Shown here: piece by piece, positions 1-7,382 of the stretch
How the letters are laid out: each line of letters starts with the position of its first letter
Numbering within the stretch: position 1 is the stretch's first letter
Assembly (NCBI GenBank): GCA_004555245.1
Contig: SFIS01000001.1
Span: 1 to 64,000, forward strand
DNA from: Bacteroidales bacterium
GTDB lineage: Bacteria > Bacteroidota > Bacteroidia > Bacteroidales > Bacteroidaceae
DNA: 64,000 bases
Direction of reading: 5' to 3'
The notes under the pieces: generated by a model
Seen by the model: only the letters and a program-made list of their open reading frames with translations
The model's database searches: none
What the model was told of the DNA's origin: nothing
Program-made: the position numbers and the translations under genes

Positions 1-20
1 AAATGTGTACCTTTGCCCAT
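1..20 (-). CDS. 5' end of an unidentified minus-strand gene (partial)
   Basis: On the minus strand an ATG lies at 20-18 and reads M-G-K-G-T-H before the window ends. A good Bacteroidota promoter sits just upstream (51-81), which would give a leader of about 25 nt, normal for this phylum. Six codons are too few to identify the product, and the start itself is inferred only from the promoter position. Confidence 0.35.
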
Positions 21-50
21 GTTTTGGTAATGATGTTTGTTTAGTCGCTG

Positions 51-81
51 CAAAGTTACCAAAAAGGGCTGACTCCTCAAA
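51..81 (-). promoter_or_regulatory. Promoter for the minus-strand gene leaving the window
   Basis: Read on the minus strand, TTTG (81-78) is followed after 19 nt by TAACTTTG (58-51). This matches the Bacteroidota consensus TTTG-N19-21-TAnnTTTG. The -33 element lies in the loop of the inverted repeat at 66-94. Confidence 0.6.
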
Positions 82-94
82 CAGGAGCCAGCCC
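61..94 (-). terminator. Intrinsic-terminator-like hairpin
   Basis: GGGCTGACTCCT (66-77) pairs with AGGAGCCAGCCC (83-94) with one mismatch and a 5-nt loop. Read on the minus strand the hairpin is followed directly by TTTTT (65-61), the form of an intrinsic terminator. On the plus strand it is followed by a weaker T-rich run (95-108). The minus-strand stretch ahead of it, AAAAATAACAAA, resembles the one at the hairpin after ddh. No minus-strand gene is recognised upstream of it. Confidence 0.5.
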
Positions 95-115
95 AATTTG
101 TTATTTTTCGAGGCT

Positions 116-143
116 TGCATGTGCATGCATACACGTGCACGCG
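116..143. other. 28-bp alternating pyrimidine/purine tract
   Basis: Every base from 116 to 143 alternates pyrimidine and purine, and the tract includes TGCATGCA, CACGTG and GTGCAC palindromes. Such tracts can adopt Z-DNA or cruciform structure. No function can be assigned from sequence alone. Confidence 0.5.
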
Positions 144-290
144 AGGGACGAAGTTTTAGCGGACAACAATAATTTTCTTTCTTGCTGAAACGTAAAAATT
201 ATGCGCGAAAATCAGACCGATGCGGCAAGAATATACAGTTTGGGGTGCAAGAGGTAGCATTTCGTGACGCTAAAGGTACTTATCGGGAGG

Positions 291-378
291 GTTAGACAGT
301 CTATTTGAGACCGCTAAACAGTCTATTTGAGAGGGCAAAATAGTCTATTTGAGAGGGCAAAATAGTCTATTTTGGTCC
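291..378. repeat. 22-bp tandem repeat, four copies
   Basis: Four 22-bp units run at 291-312, 313-334, 335-356 and 357-378. Each contains AGTCTATTT at the same phase (298, 320, 342, 364). The two middle units are closest to each other and the outer ones diverge. There are no spacers, so this is not CRISPR. The reverse complement shares GACTATTTTGC and the same 22-bp period with the array at 33066-33131. Confidence 0.85.
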
Positions 379-739
379 GCAAAACGCTGTTTTTCGGCAT
401 CTGAGAGACACCGAAGCGAGGCTTCGTTTGCATAACGCGGTGTATATCAATAGTTTAGATAAAAGCAAGAATCTGAGGCGTACAGGACGGCGAATTGAGC
501 CGCGATGAGCCGCAAGGGCTGTATTCGCGTTTTAACTATTGTTAATTCTGACATTTTGTAAAGTGCGCTTCGCGACAGGAGGTATTTCTCATAGCGTGTC
601 CGAAAAAATACACATAAAGCCATGATGGAGAAAACCACAATTAGTAAAAAATGTTCAAAAAAAAAGCAGAAAATATATACATATATCACAGCATAACATT
701 TTTTAACGTATCGGGGGGGGTGATTTTGGCAATTTTATA
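379..739. other. Non-coding stretch before the fimbrillin cluster
   Basis: No convincing gene was found on either strand. A minus-strand reading frame at 447-689 gives a hydrophobic, Phe/Tyr-rich 80-residue product with no recognisable fold. A short hairpin CGAAGC-gag-GCTTCG lies at 412-426. The right part is A/T-rich and ends in eight consecutive G residues (713-720). Confidence 0.5.
713..720. repeat. G8 homopolymer at the promoter -33 position
   Basis: Eight G residues occupy about 20 nt upstream of the -7 box TAACTTTG (740-747), where the -33 element would normally lie. Homopolymers of this length are prone to slipped-strand length change. Confidence 0.6.
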
Positions 740-747
740 TAACTTTG
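740..747 (+). promoter_or_regulatory. -7 element of the fimbrillin cluster promoter
   Basis: TAACTTTG matches TAnnTTTG. Transcription would start near 754, about 43 nt before the ATG at 797. No good -33 TTTG is present at the right distance because that position is taken by the G tract. It is the only convincing promoter seen ahead of the plus-strand gene run 797-26881. Confidence 0.55.
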
Positions 748-796
748 CGAATCGTAGTAATACTTTCATTATTTTAAACAACAAACGAAGGATGGT

Positions 797-1900
797 ATGC
801 CAATCAACACAGACCATAAAAAAACACTGACCCCCGACAGCTCGAAGAGGGCTGTTTTCCGGGTGATTCATTGTTGCCTGTTGTTTGCGGCATCGCTGTT
901 CCGTCCGTTCACGGCAGCCGCCATCACCTATACCTATCATGCCGGAGAGGGCTTGACCTTCGCCTGGCAGACAGACGACATAGTAGGTGTGACGGCAGGC
1001 ATCGTAGAAGACGGCGTGACAGAGCAGCTTGCGTTCTTCGCGAGCAGCAGCATGCAGGACGCGTGCAACGACCGCACGCTGTATGCCGTCGGCTTCGTCT
1101 TGAAGCCCGGGATGCAGTATTACGCCTACTACCCTTACGTCTGGGACGCCGTCTTCTCCGCCTCCGCCATCCCTTTCAGCTACGAGGGCCAGCGTCAGCG
1201 CGGCAATGGCAGCACAGCGCATCTCGCCTCCTACGACATCAGCTGCGCGTCAGCCATGTCGTCAACATCGGCGTGTGAGTTCGCGTTCCGCCATCTCGCT
1301 GCTGTCCTGCGCATAGAGTTCACCGCGCCGTGCCGCATAGACGGCGGCACGCTATGCCTGACGGCAGACGCTGCCGTCCTTCCGCTCGGCGTATCGCTGA
1401 ACCTGTACAGCCAGACCGCCGCCATCACATCGCGCGGCGAGACAGTGACTGCAACCCTCGAAGAGATTGACGCGGAGAAGGGCGAGACCGTCACGGCGTA
1501 TGTCATGTTGCCCGCCTGCGACCTCTCAGCCAACACGCTGCACATCTCGTTCGCGTCAGCCGACGGAGCGCGGCACACCCTCGCGCGCATCAAGGCGCCG
1601 GACATGAAAGGCGGTATGCTCTACGACATCTCGCTCCTTGACAGGGGGAAGGCAAGGGCTGGCAGCCCTCAGCGCCACGCCACACGCCCCTACGCCACGA
1701 AGGCATCGCTGCGCAATCCTCTCGCCCACGCCGGGCACATAACGACAGACCCGTCCTACACCGTGTCGCATATCGACACGCCCACCGCCGTCTCTGCCCC
1801 GACGAGGCATGCGAAGCCGTCACGGCTGTTCTCTATCGACGGAAAAGAGATTCGCTCCGTCAGGAAAGGGATGATATACAAAAAGGGCAGGAAACAATAA
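797..1900 (+). CDS. Fimbrillin-like exported protein, no lipobox
   Basis: A 367-residue protein with an unusually long, basic N-terminal region followed by a hydrophobic signal segment (about residues 20-42, ending FTAAA). The mature part has short beta-strand-like blocks and a 'FAFRHLAAVLRIEF' core (about residues 162-175) typical of the Bacteroidota fimbrillin (Mfa-like) family, in which a conserved His-lacking or His-containing strand precedes the domain core. Unlike the other fimbrillins here it has no lipobox cysteine and no TR-A site. The last 27 residues, beginning SRLFSIDGKEI and ending in lysines, resemble a short type IX sorting tail. It is the first gene of the cluster and directly follows the promoter. 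Role as a pilus or surface component is inferred. Confidence 0.55.
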   Translation: MPINTDHKKTLTPDSSKRAVFRVIHCCLLFAASLFRPFTAAAITYTYHAGEGLTFAWQTDDIVGVTAGIVEDGVTEQLAFFASSSMQDACNDRTLYAVGFVLKPGMQYYAYYPYVWDAVFSASAIPFSYEGQRQRGNGSTAHLASYDISCASAMSSTSACEFAFRHLAAVLRIEFTAPCRIDGGTLCLTADAAVLPLGVSLNLYSQTAAITSRGETVTATLEEIDAEKGETVTAYVMLPACDLSANTLHISFASADGARHTLARIKAPDMKGGMLYDISLLDRGKARAGSPQRHATRPYATKASLRNPLAHAGHITTDPSYTVSHIDTPTAVSAPTRHAKPSRLFSIDGKEIRSVRKGMIYKKGRKQ

Positions 1901-1925
1901 TGCAACCAATATAACAACAACATTG

Positions 1926-2171
1926 ATGACGAAAAAAAGACTGACATACATAAAACCTTCCATAGAAAGCTTCTGCGCATACGAGGAAACAAGGATTCTA
2001 AGCGGATCTGCAGGAGTATCGGGTGGAGGTATGGGAAGTGGTGATGGCGACGGAGGTGGCCAAGGCGGAGGCGGCAAAGATGATCCCTTCACCACCTCCA
2101 CCAAACAATCCTCCTTTTTCTTCGACGACGAAGACGACTTTGATGACGAAGACGACTTCTACAAATGGTAA
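1926..2171 (+). CDS. Small Gly-rich acidic protein of unknown function
   Basis: An 81-residue protein; ATG at 1926 is chosen over the TTG directly before it. Three parts are visible. Residues 1-28 start MTKKRLTYIKPSIESF and end RILSGS, resembling the K-x-Y-x-x-P....L-x-GS openings of many uncharacterised small Prevotella proteins. Residues 28-50 are nearly all Gly, Ser and Asp. The tail (about 60-81) has FFF, a repeated DDEDDF, and ends YKW. There is no signal peptide or membrane segment. Its TAA overlaps an ATG at 2165 of the next frame, so it is probably co-translated with the lipoprotein gene. It could be a small secreted protein, a peptide precursor, or a charged assembly partner; none can be shown. 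Confidence 0.6.
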   Translation: MTKKRLTYIKPSIESFCAYEETRILSGSAGVSGGGMGSGDGDGGGQGGGGKDDPFTTSTKQSSFFFDDEDDFDDEDDFYKW

Positions 2172-2173
2172 GC

Positions 2174-3508
2174 ATGAGACACACTGAGACAAGACATATA
2201 GCATTGCTCTTTCTTCTGTTGCAGATGCTGGCATCATGCAGCAGCGAGGATGTCGTACCCGGCAACGACCTGCCATCCGACTGGACGGGGGCAGTGATAC
2301 ACCGCACCGGCTTCGAGGCGGGCGATGCCGTGACACGCTCGTCGCTCATCTTCGGCGAGGGAGGACTGAAGTTCAGCTGGGAGCGTGGCGACAAGTTAGG
2401 GATGTTCACCACCGCCGCCTGCCCGCAGAAGACAGAAGAAGGCACATACAGTTTCGACGGCCTGATAAACCCGAACGACGCCGGGCACCCCGAATGGGCA
2501 AACCTCTGGCACTACGCCAACACAGAGAAGACAGACGACGCGCTCTTCCGCACCGACCCGACGAAACAGCAGCAGACACAATACAACTGCACGTCAGTGA
2601 GAGACGGCGGCTTGTACGCCCGCATCGACGAGGCGGGGACATCAACCTTCGACTGGGACGTGGAGCACGAAGACCTCACACGCTGGACCATCTATTCGCC
2701 ACACGATGCCGCTTATACGCCTTTCGGAACAGCTCCGCAATACTACAACCATCTACGCTTCGACTACACGGGGCAGACACAGACGGGAAAGGTGAACATG
2801 GGTGCATACTACCGCGCCACGACATCGAACAAATACGACGACCCGACATACAAAGCCTCTGAGGCATCCGCCTGCGCACACCTCGGCAAGAAAGACTACA
2901 ACATCTCAGCCGAGACGAAGTTCCGCCTCCCCACCACGGTGTTCTATGTCCGCCACATCGGAGCCGTTGCGCGTTTCTTCCTCCTCGCCCCGGCGAAAAG
3001 CCTTGAGATTGTGTCGCTGCGCCTCATCTGCGATTCTAAGATATTCTACACGGGCGGATATTTCGACCTCACGTCACGCGAGTATAAGGACGACGAGACG
3101 AAAGGCCTCGCCCTCGTGGGCGACAACGGCACAGCACAGATGCAGCCCGACGAGACGACGCTGACGAACAACCTTGAGCTGAAGTTCGAGAAGGTGAATA
3201 TAGACTACGACGCATCGGACAAATACAGCAACTATCTCGTGGCGTATCTCATGATGTACCCCATCACATACAAGAAGGCGGAGCACGGCAATCTCTTCGC
3301 CTATCTCACGGCTAAGGACAGCGAGGGCAACGAACTGCATTTCGTCACCGAGCCATTGGCAGACAAGACGATGAAATCCGGCCTGTACTATCAGTGGACC
3401 TCACGCACCAACGAGCAGGAGGGGCTCTACCCTATCGAGATGACCGCCACGCTGAAGCCGTGGGAGGACATCGTGGGCGGAGACATGTCAACGGATTTGG
3501 AGAAATAG
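2174..3508 (+). CDS. Fimbrillin-family lipoprotein
   Basis: A 444-residue lipoprotein from the ATG at 2174. An ATG at 2165 would overlap the stop of the previous gene and add only MVS. The signal peptide ends in the lipobox LASC (Cys22), and VTR-S follows at Arg55, which matches the processing position of type V pilins. The body shows a GLKFSWERGDKLGMF block followed by a long beta-rich domain, as in Mfa-like proteins, and ends in a short 'TATLKPWEDIVGG' strand typical of the fimbrillin C-terminus. Probably exported by the lipoprotein pathway to the outer membrane and built into a surface fibre. Pilin versus accessory subunit cannot be decided. Confidence 0.65.
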   Translation: MRHTETRHIALLFLLLQMLASCSSEDVVPGNDLPSDWTGAVIHRTGFEAGDAVTRSSLIFGEGGLKFSWERGDKLGMFTTAACPQKTEEGTYSFDGLINPNDAGHPEWANLWHYANTEKTDDALFRTDPTKQQQTQYNCTSVRDGGLYARIDEAGTSTFDWDVEHEDLTRWTIYSPHDAAYTPFGTAPQYYNHLRFDYTGQTQTGKVNMGAYYRATTSNKYDDPTYKASEASACAHLGKKDYNISAETKFRLPTTVFYVRHIGAVARFFLLAPAKSLEIVSLRLICDSKIFYTGGYFDLTSREYKDDETKGLALVGDNGTAQMQPDETTLTNNLELKFEKVNIDYDASDKYSNYLVAYLMMYPITYKKAEHGNLFAYLTAKDSEGNELHFVTEPLADKTMKSGLYYQWTSRTNEQEGLYPIEMTATLKPWEDIVGGDMSTDLEK

Positions 3509-3523
3509 GATGCCAAAAGCGTA

Positions 3524-3625
3524 AATAACGATAAGAACGACAATAACGATAATAACGATAAGAACGATAAGAACGATAAGAACGTCCATAACGTTTGTAA
3601 CGAATGTAACGACAATAACAACAAT
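3524..3625. repeat. 9-bp tandem repeat in the leader of the next gene
   Basis: About eleven degenerate 9-bp units of the form AAKAACGAT fill most of the gap between the lipoprotein gene and the ATG at 3629. Units from 3524 to 3577 are the best conserved; later units drift to (C/T)(A/G)TAACGWW. It lies entirely inside the 5' leader. Confidence 0.75.
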
Positions 3626-3628
3626 AAT

Positions 3629-5284
3629 ATGTCATACACATACCACAGCAGAGTATTCTCCCTCGCCCTTGCAGCCATAATACATACAGCAGCATGGGGA
3701 CAGACAAGCGTCAACAGCGAAGAGGCATTGAGGCAGGCGATAACCGACGCCACCGCTGCCGCCACCGTCACGCTCGACGCTGACATCACGCTCACGGGCG
3801 ACGGCTGTCTGACCATTGAGGCGGGGAAAGACATCACGCTCGACTTGAACGGGCACAGCATCACGGCAAACAAGGATGTCATCCTCAACTACGGCAAGCT
3901 GACGCTGACAGACAACAGCGAAGGAAAGACAGGCGGACTTGTCTCCAACACCGCTACCGGCATCGCGATGTGCAACAACTCCACCACTGTCATAGCAGCC
4001 GGAAGCATCACGGCTGTCGAGGGATGCGTCATCACGGGCTATGCCACCGGAGCGTCGCTGACCGTCAACGGCGGCACATTCACCTGCACGGACAACGCTG
4101 TCATTGCAGGCAACGGTTCTGCAAAATGGCCTGACGGCACACCTCGTGAAACGCCCAACACGATAACCATCAACGGCGGCACGTTCAACGGCAATATAAA
4201 GTCAGCCGGCTATGTGGCGTGCGGCATCTACTGCCCGTGGAAAGACAAGATCACCGTCACGGGCGGCACGTTCAACATCACGGGCGGAGCCGGCATAGTG
4301 TCACGCTCCGGCACGGTGACTGTCACGGGCGGCACGTTCAACTGCACCGGCAACGCGACCGGCATGGTGGGCGACTCGCGTGTTGTAGTGCCCTGCTCGC
4401 CTGTTGTCTTCGACACGCAGGCAAACTATCCCTCTTTGTCAGACGATTCAAAGATAGAGGTGACAGCCGGCACGTTCACGTCAGAGAACGGCATACCTGT
4501 CATGGTTGTAGCAAAGGCAGAAGATGCGGCGCAGCGTGTGGCAGTAAGCGGCGGCTCATACTCCGCCCCCGTCAGCCAGGCATACTGCAAGGATGGCTTC
4601 ACGACATCCCTTAACCCCGACGGGACATACGGCGTGTCAACAACCTTCACCGTCCTCGACAACAAGCCACTTACGATACAGCCTACCGACAACTTCACCG
4701 TCGCCACGGCGACATACACCCGCGCCATGCCCGCCGGCACACACTGGGGCACCGTCTGCCTGCCTTTCAACATCAAGCAGACAGAGGCGGTGAAGCTCTA
4801 CACCGTGGCAGACATCTCCGGCAACGTGCTGCATCTGACAGAGCAGGAGAGCGTGGCAGCCGGCACACCAGCCGTCTTCTATACAGAAGGGACGGAAGCT
4901 GTCTTCACCACAGCCGGCGCCACCGTCAGCGGAGCACTGCCTGCAACATCTGGCACACTCGTCGGCACATTCTCTAACGCCGTCATCAGCGGCGAGGCTC
5001 TCGCCAACGCATATTTTATCAACTCCGACGCCTTCCATCAGGCGAGGGTATCGCTCACCGTCCCTGCCTACCGCGCGTACATTATATATAATGTCTCTCA
5101 GGCCACGAAACCGTCTGTGCTCGTCATCGACAACAGCACCACGGGCATAACAGAGAGGCGCAACGACGCTTCCGCCACAGCAGAGGCATACTACTCCGCT
5201 AACGGCATCAGACGCAACACCGCCGCAAAAGGCATCAACATCGTGCGCCTCAGCAACGGACGGACAGTGAAAGTCGTAAAATAA
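3629..5284 (+). CDS. Secreted beta-helix adhesin-like protein with type IX-like tail
   Basis: A 551-residue protein with a type I signal peptide (cleavage likely after AWG, residue 24). Residues about 28-330 are a string of 'VTVTGGTFN' and 'ITINGGTFNG' rungs with regular Gly-Gly-Thr-Phe turns, the pattern of a right-handed parallel beta-helix. A second beta-sandwich-like part follows (about 345-500, with PAGTHWGTVCLPFNI). The last 35 residues, running from YYSANGIRRN to VKVVK, closely resemble type IX C-terminal sorting tails of Prevotella. The translocon gene sprA is in this window. Likely secreted through type IX and anchored at the surface; ligand unknown. No catalytic residues were recognised. 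Confidence 0.6.
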   Translation: MSYTYHSRVFSLALAAIIHTAAWGQTSVNSEEALRQAITDATAAATVTLDADITLTGDGCLTIEAGKDITLDLNGHSITANKDVILNYGKLTLTDNSEGKTGGLVSNTATGIAMCNNSTTVIAAGSITAVEGCVITGYATGASLTVNGGTFTCTDNAVIAGNGSAKWPDGTPRETPNTITINGGTFNGNIKSAGYVACGIYCPWKDKITVTGGTFNITGGAGIVSRSGTVTVTGGTFNCTGNATGMVGDSRVVVPCSPVVFDTQANYPSLSDDSKIEVTAGTFTSENGIPVMVVAKAEDAAQRVAVSGGSYSAPVSQAYCKDGFTTSLNPDGTYGVSTTFTVLDNKPLTIQPTDNFTVATATYTRAMPAGTHWGTVCLPFNIKQTEAVKLYTVADISGNVLHLTEQESVAAGTPAVFYTEGTEAVFTTAGATVSGALPATSGTLVGTFSNAVISGEALANAYFINSDAFHQARVSLTVPAYRAYIIYNVSQATKPSVLVIDNSTTGITERRNDASATAEAYYSANGIRRNTAAKGINIVRLSNGRTVKVVK

Positions 5285-5313
5285 CAGAACTAAGCATAAA
5301 AAAACATTATATC

Positions 5314-7353
5314 ATGAACAGAATATCCCTCCCCCTTTTCCTCACCGCAGCCCTTTGCCTTACGGCTTGTTCAAACGACGAGAATGTCTCGCCCAACGAC
5401 GACGGCAAGACACTCATCAGCCTCGGCGGCGTCGGGCAGAACAACCTGACACGCGCCGGCTTCACAGGCGCAGAGACAACGCTCAAGATTCATTATGTCA
5501 GTACACGAAAGACTTATAATGAAAACAGCTTCCCATACAACGACGGTATGGAGAATGACGGGACAACAGCCAAAGGCACACTCTACATGAGTTCTTCTGC
5601 CACTGCCGCCATTGACCAGACTGGTTCAGACGAGAGCGTAAGCACAGTGAAGCAGACAACAGAAGAAAAGCGTTTCTGGGATGATGCGCACGGCAGGAAC
5701 TCTCTCATCGCGCTCTACGCCATTGCCGTGCCGAACAAGACGAGCATCACGAAGAATAAAACAGCCTTCGATGAATGGGACACAAAGCAGAAAGAAGGAA
5801 CGGATGCTGCAATCACTAATGAAATAACATGGACTGTCAGCGACACGCAGACTGCCGCAGTGATTGCTGACGAGGACCTCGCATATAGCAATAATGTCTC
5901 TGGCAACAACACCATCGGCTTCAACACAGGCACAAAGACATTCGAGAAGGCGGAAGGCGACAAGTCGCTTGTCTTCAACCATGCCCTCTCCCGCTTCACC
6001 ATCAACGTGAAGAAAGGCGACGGCTTCGGCGAAAACTACGAGACGGAGTTCATTGTCACCACAGCGAAACTCAGCGGCATGACGACAGCAGGCAAACTGG
6101 ATGTCGCATCTGGCACTATGACCTCTACGGCAACAGACGAGGAGGTGACCTTTGTCGGAACGAAGACAGACTATACAGACGCATTAAGCAAGAAAATTGG
6201 CTATACGTTCTGTGCGCAGGTATTCTCCGGCGTGACGCTGAAAGATGAGGGAACAACCATGCTGACCTTTGTCATTGACGGCAACAACTATAACATCAAG
6301 GGCAGTGAGATATACGAGGCTCTCACCCGCACTGCAAATGATGCAGAGAAGACAGACCGTGAATCTCTCAAGGCAGGCAAGAACTACAACCTCAACATCA
6401 CCATCAACAAGAAGGGCATAGAGATTACATCTGCAAAACTCATAGACTGGGAGAAAATCACAGGCGAAGAGCAGAAACCGACAAACGACATAACCGTCTA
6501 TGCAAATATGGAGAGCACTGCCGGCACGCAGACCACTGTAGCGTCAGACATCTACCGTTCTTCTGCTGCTGACGGCAAGAGCGGATATACAGAGCCAGAC
6601 AACAAGAACACCCTCGCCGCCGACAACAAGCTCGGCACGAAATGGTACTGGCCCGACAACAGCACACAGTATCATTTCCGCACTGTCTCTCCTCAGAACA
6701 CAACTGTCACTTCATCCACGAATGACTACATCAGCATGACAGGCGGAGCAATCGCAGACGGCAACGACTATATCTGGGGCGCGCCGCTTGTGGAGAAACA
6801 TGGAGAAACTGAGGAGCACAAGTTCACATACAACAACGGATATGCCGCATATCTCTACCCTGCCATCGGCGTGACAAACAGCGATATACACATCACACAG
6901 TTCCATGTCATGAGCAAGATAGAGGTGAATCTCTCAACATCCGACGATGACAGCAAGGTCAACCTGACTGGTGCAAAAGTAGAACTCATGGGCTTCTACA
7001 ACACCGCCACTCTTGACCTGTATGACGCAAAGATTACGACGACAGGCAGTGTAAAAGAAACTCAGGAGATAACACGGACAGAGAACACAGCGACAGCGAC
7101 AAAGCACACCTACCGTGTCATCCCGCAGGCAGTAGAGACGCTGAGGTTCAAAATCACCGCACAGGGCAACATCTACTATGTTGACATAAAGAATGTCAAG
7201 TTCAACGGAAACACTATTACAAGCTGGCTGCCCGGCGAGGCATACGTCTATAACTTCAAACTCACGAAGAAAGGCATTGATGTCCTCTCCGCGAAACTTG
7301 TCGATTGGACCACAATAACCGGCGAAATCACTGACGTTGACCTTGAAAGCTAA
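5314..7353 (+). CDS. Two-domain fimbrillin-family lipoprotein
   Basis: A 679-residue lipoprotein: lipobox LTAC (Cys19) and LTR-A at Arg47. It contains two fimbrillin-like domains in tandem. The first ends with a Leu-Ile-Asp-Trp strand (Trp379) after 'KKGIEITSAK'. The second ends with the matching Leu-Val-Asp-Trp (Trp665) after 'KKGIDVLSAK'. This internal similarity shows a domain duplication. The three following lipoproteins share the same two-domain plan, so they form a paralogous group. Probably a minor or alternative subunit of a type V pilus, exported by lipoprotein sorting and processed at the arginine. Confidence 0.7.
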   Translation: MNRISLPLFLTAALCLTACSNDENVSPNDDGKTLISLGGVGQNNLTRAGFTGAETTLKIHYVSTRKTYNENSFPYNDGMENDGTTAKGTLYMSSSATAAIDQTGSDESVSTVKQTTEEKRFWDDAHGRNSLIALYAIAVPNKTSITKNKTAFDEWDTKQKEGTDAAITNEITWTVSDTQTAAVIADEDLAYSNNVSGNNTIGFNTGTKTFEKAEGDKSLVFNHALSRFTINVKKGDGFGENYETEFIVTTAKLSGMTTAGKLDVASGTMTSTATDEEVTFVGTKTDYTDALSKKIGYTFCAQVFSGVTLKDEGTTMLTFVIDGNNYNIKGSEIYEALTRTANDAEKTDRESLKAGKNYNLNITINKKGIEITSAKLIDWEKITGEEQKPTNDITVYANMESTAGTQTTVASDIYRSSAADGKSGYTEPDNKNTLAADNKLGTKWYWPDNSTQYHFRTVSPQNTTVTSSTNDYISMTGGAIADGNDYIWGAPLVEKHGETEEHKFTYNNGYAAYLYPAIGVTNSDIHITQFHVMSKIEVNLSTSDDDSKVNLTGAKVELMGFYNTATLDLYDAKITTTGSVKETQEITRTENTATATKHTYRVIPQAVETLRFKITAQGNIYYVDIKNVKFNGNTITSWLPGEAYVYNFKLTKKGIDVLSAKLVDWTTITGEITDVDLES

Positions 7354-7382
7354 ATAATAACAACTAAAAAACACTGATAGGA

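Noticed and set aside
291..378. Possible CRISPR array
   Set aside because: The 22-bp units are adjacent with no spacers, and no cas genes occur; simple tandem repeat.
447..689. Minus-strand 80-residue reading frame before the fimbrillin cluster
   Set aside because: Hydrophobic start then unstructured text, no recognisable motif, no promoter or leader, and it runs across A/T-rich repeats; more likely chance or decayed sequence.
2236..2862. Arg-rich plus-strand frame overlapping the lipoprotein at 2174
   Set aside because: Out-of-frame shadow; the lipoprotein frame has lipobox, TR site and family strands.
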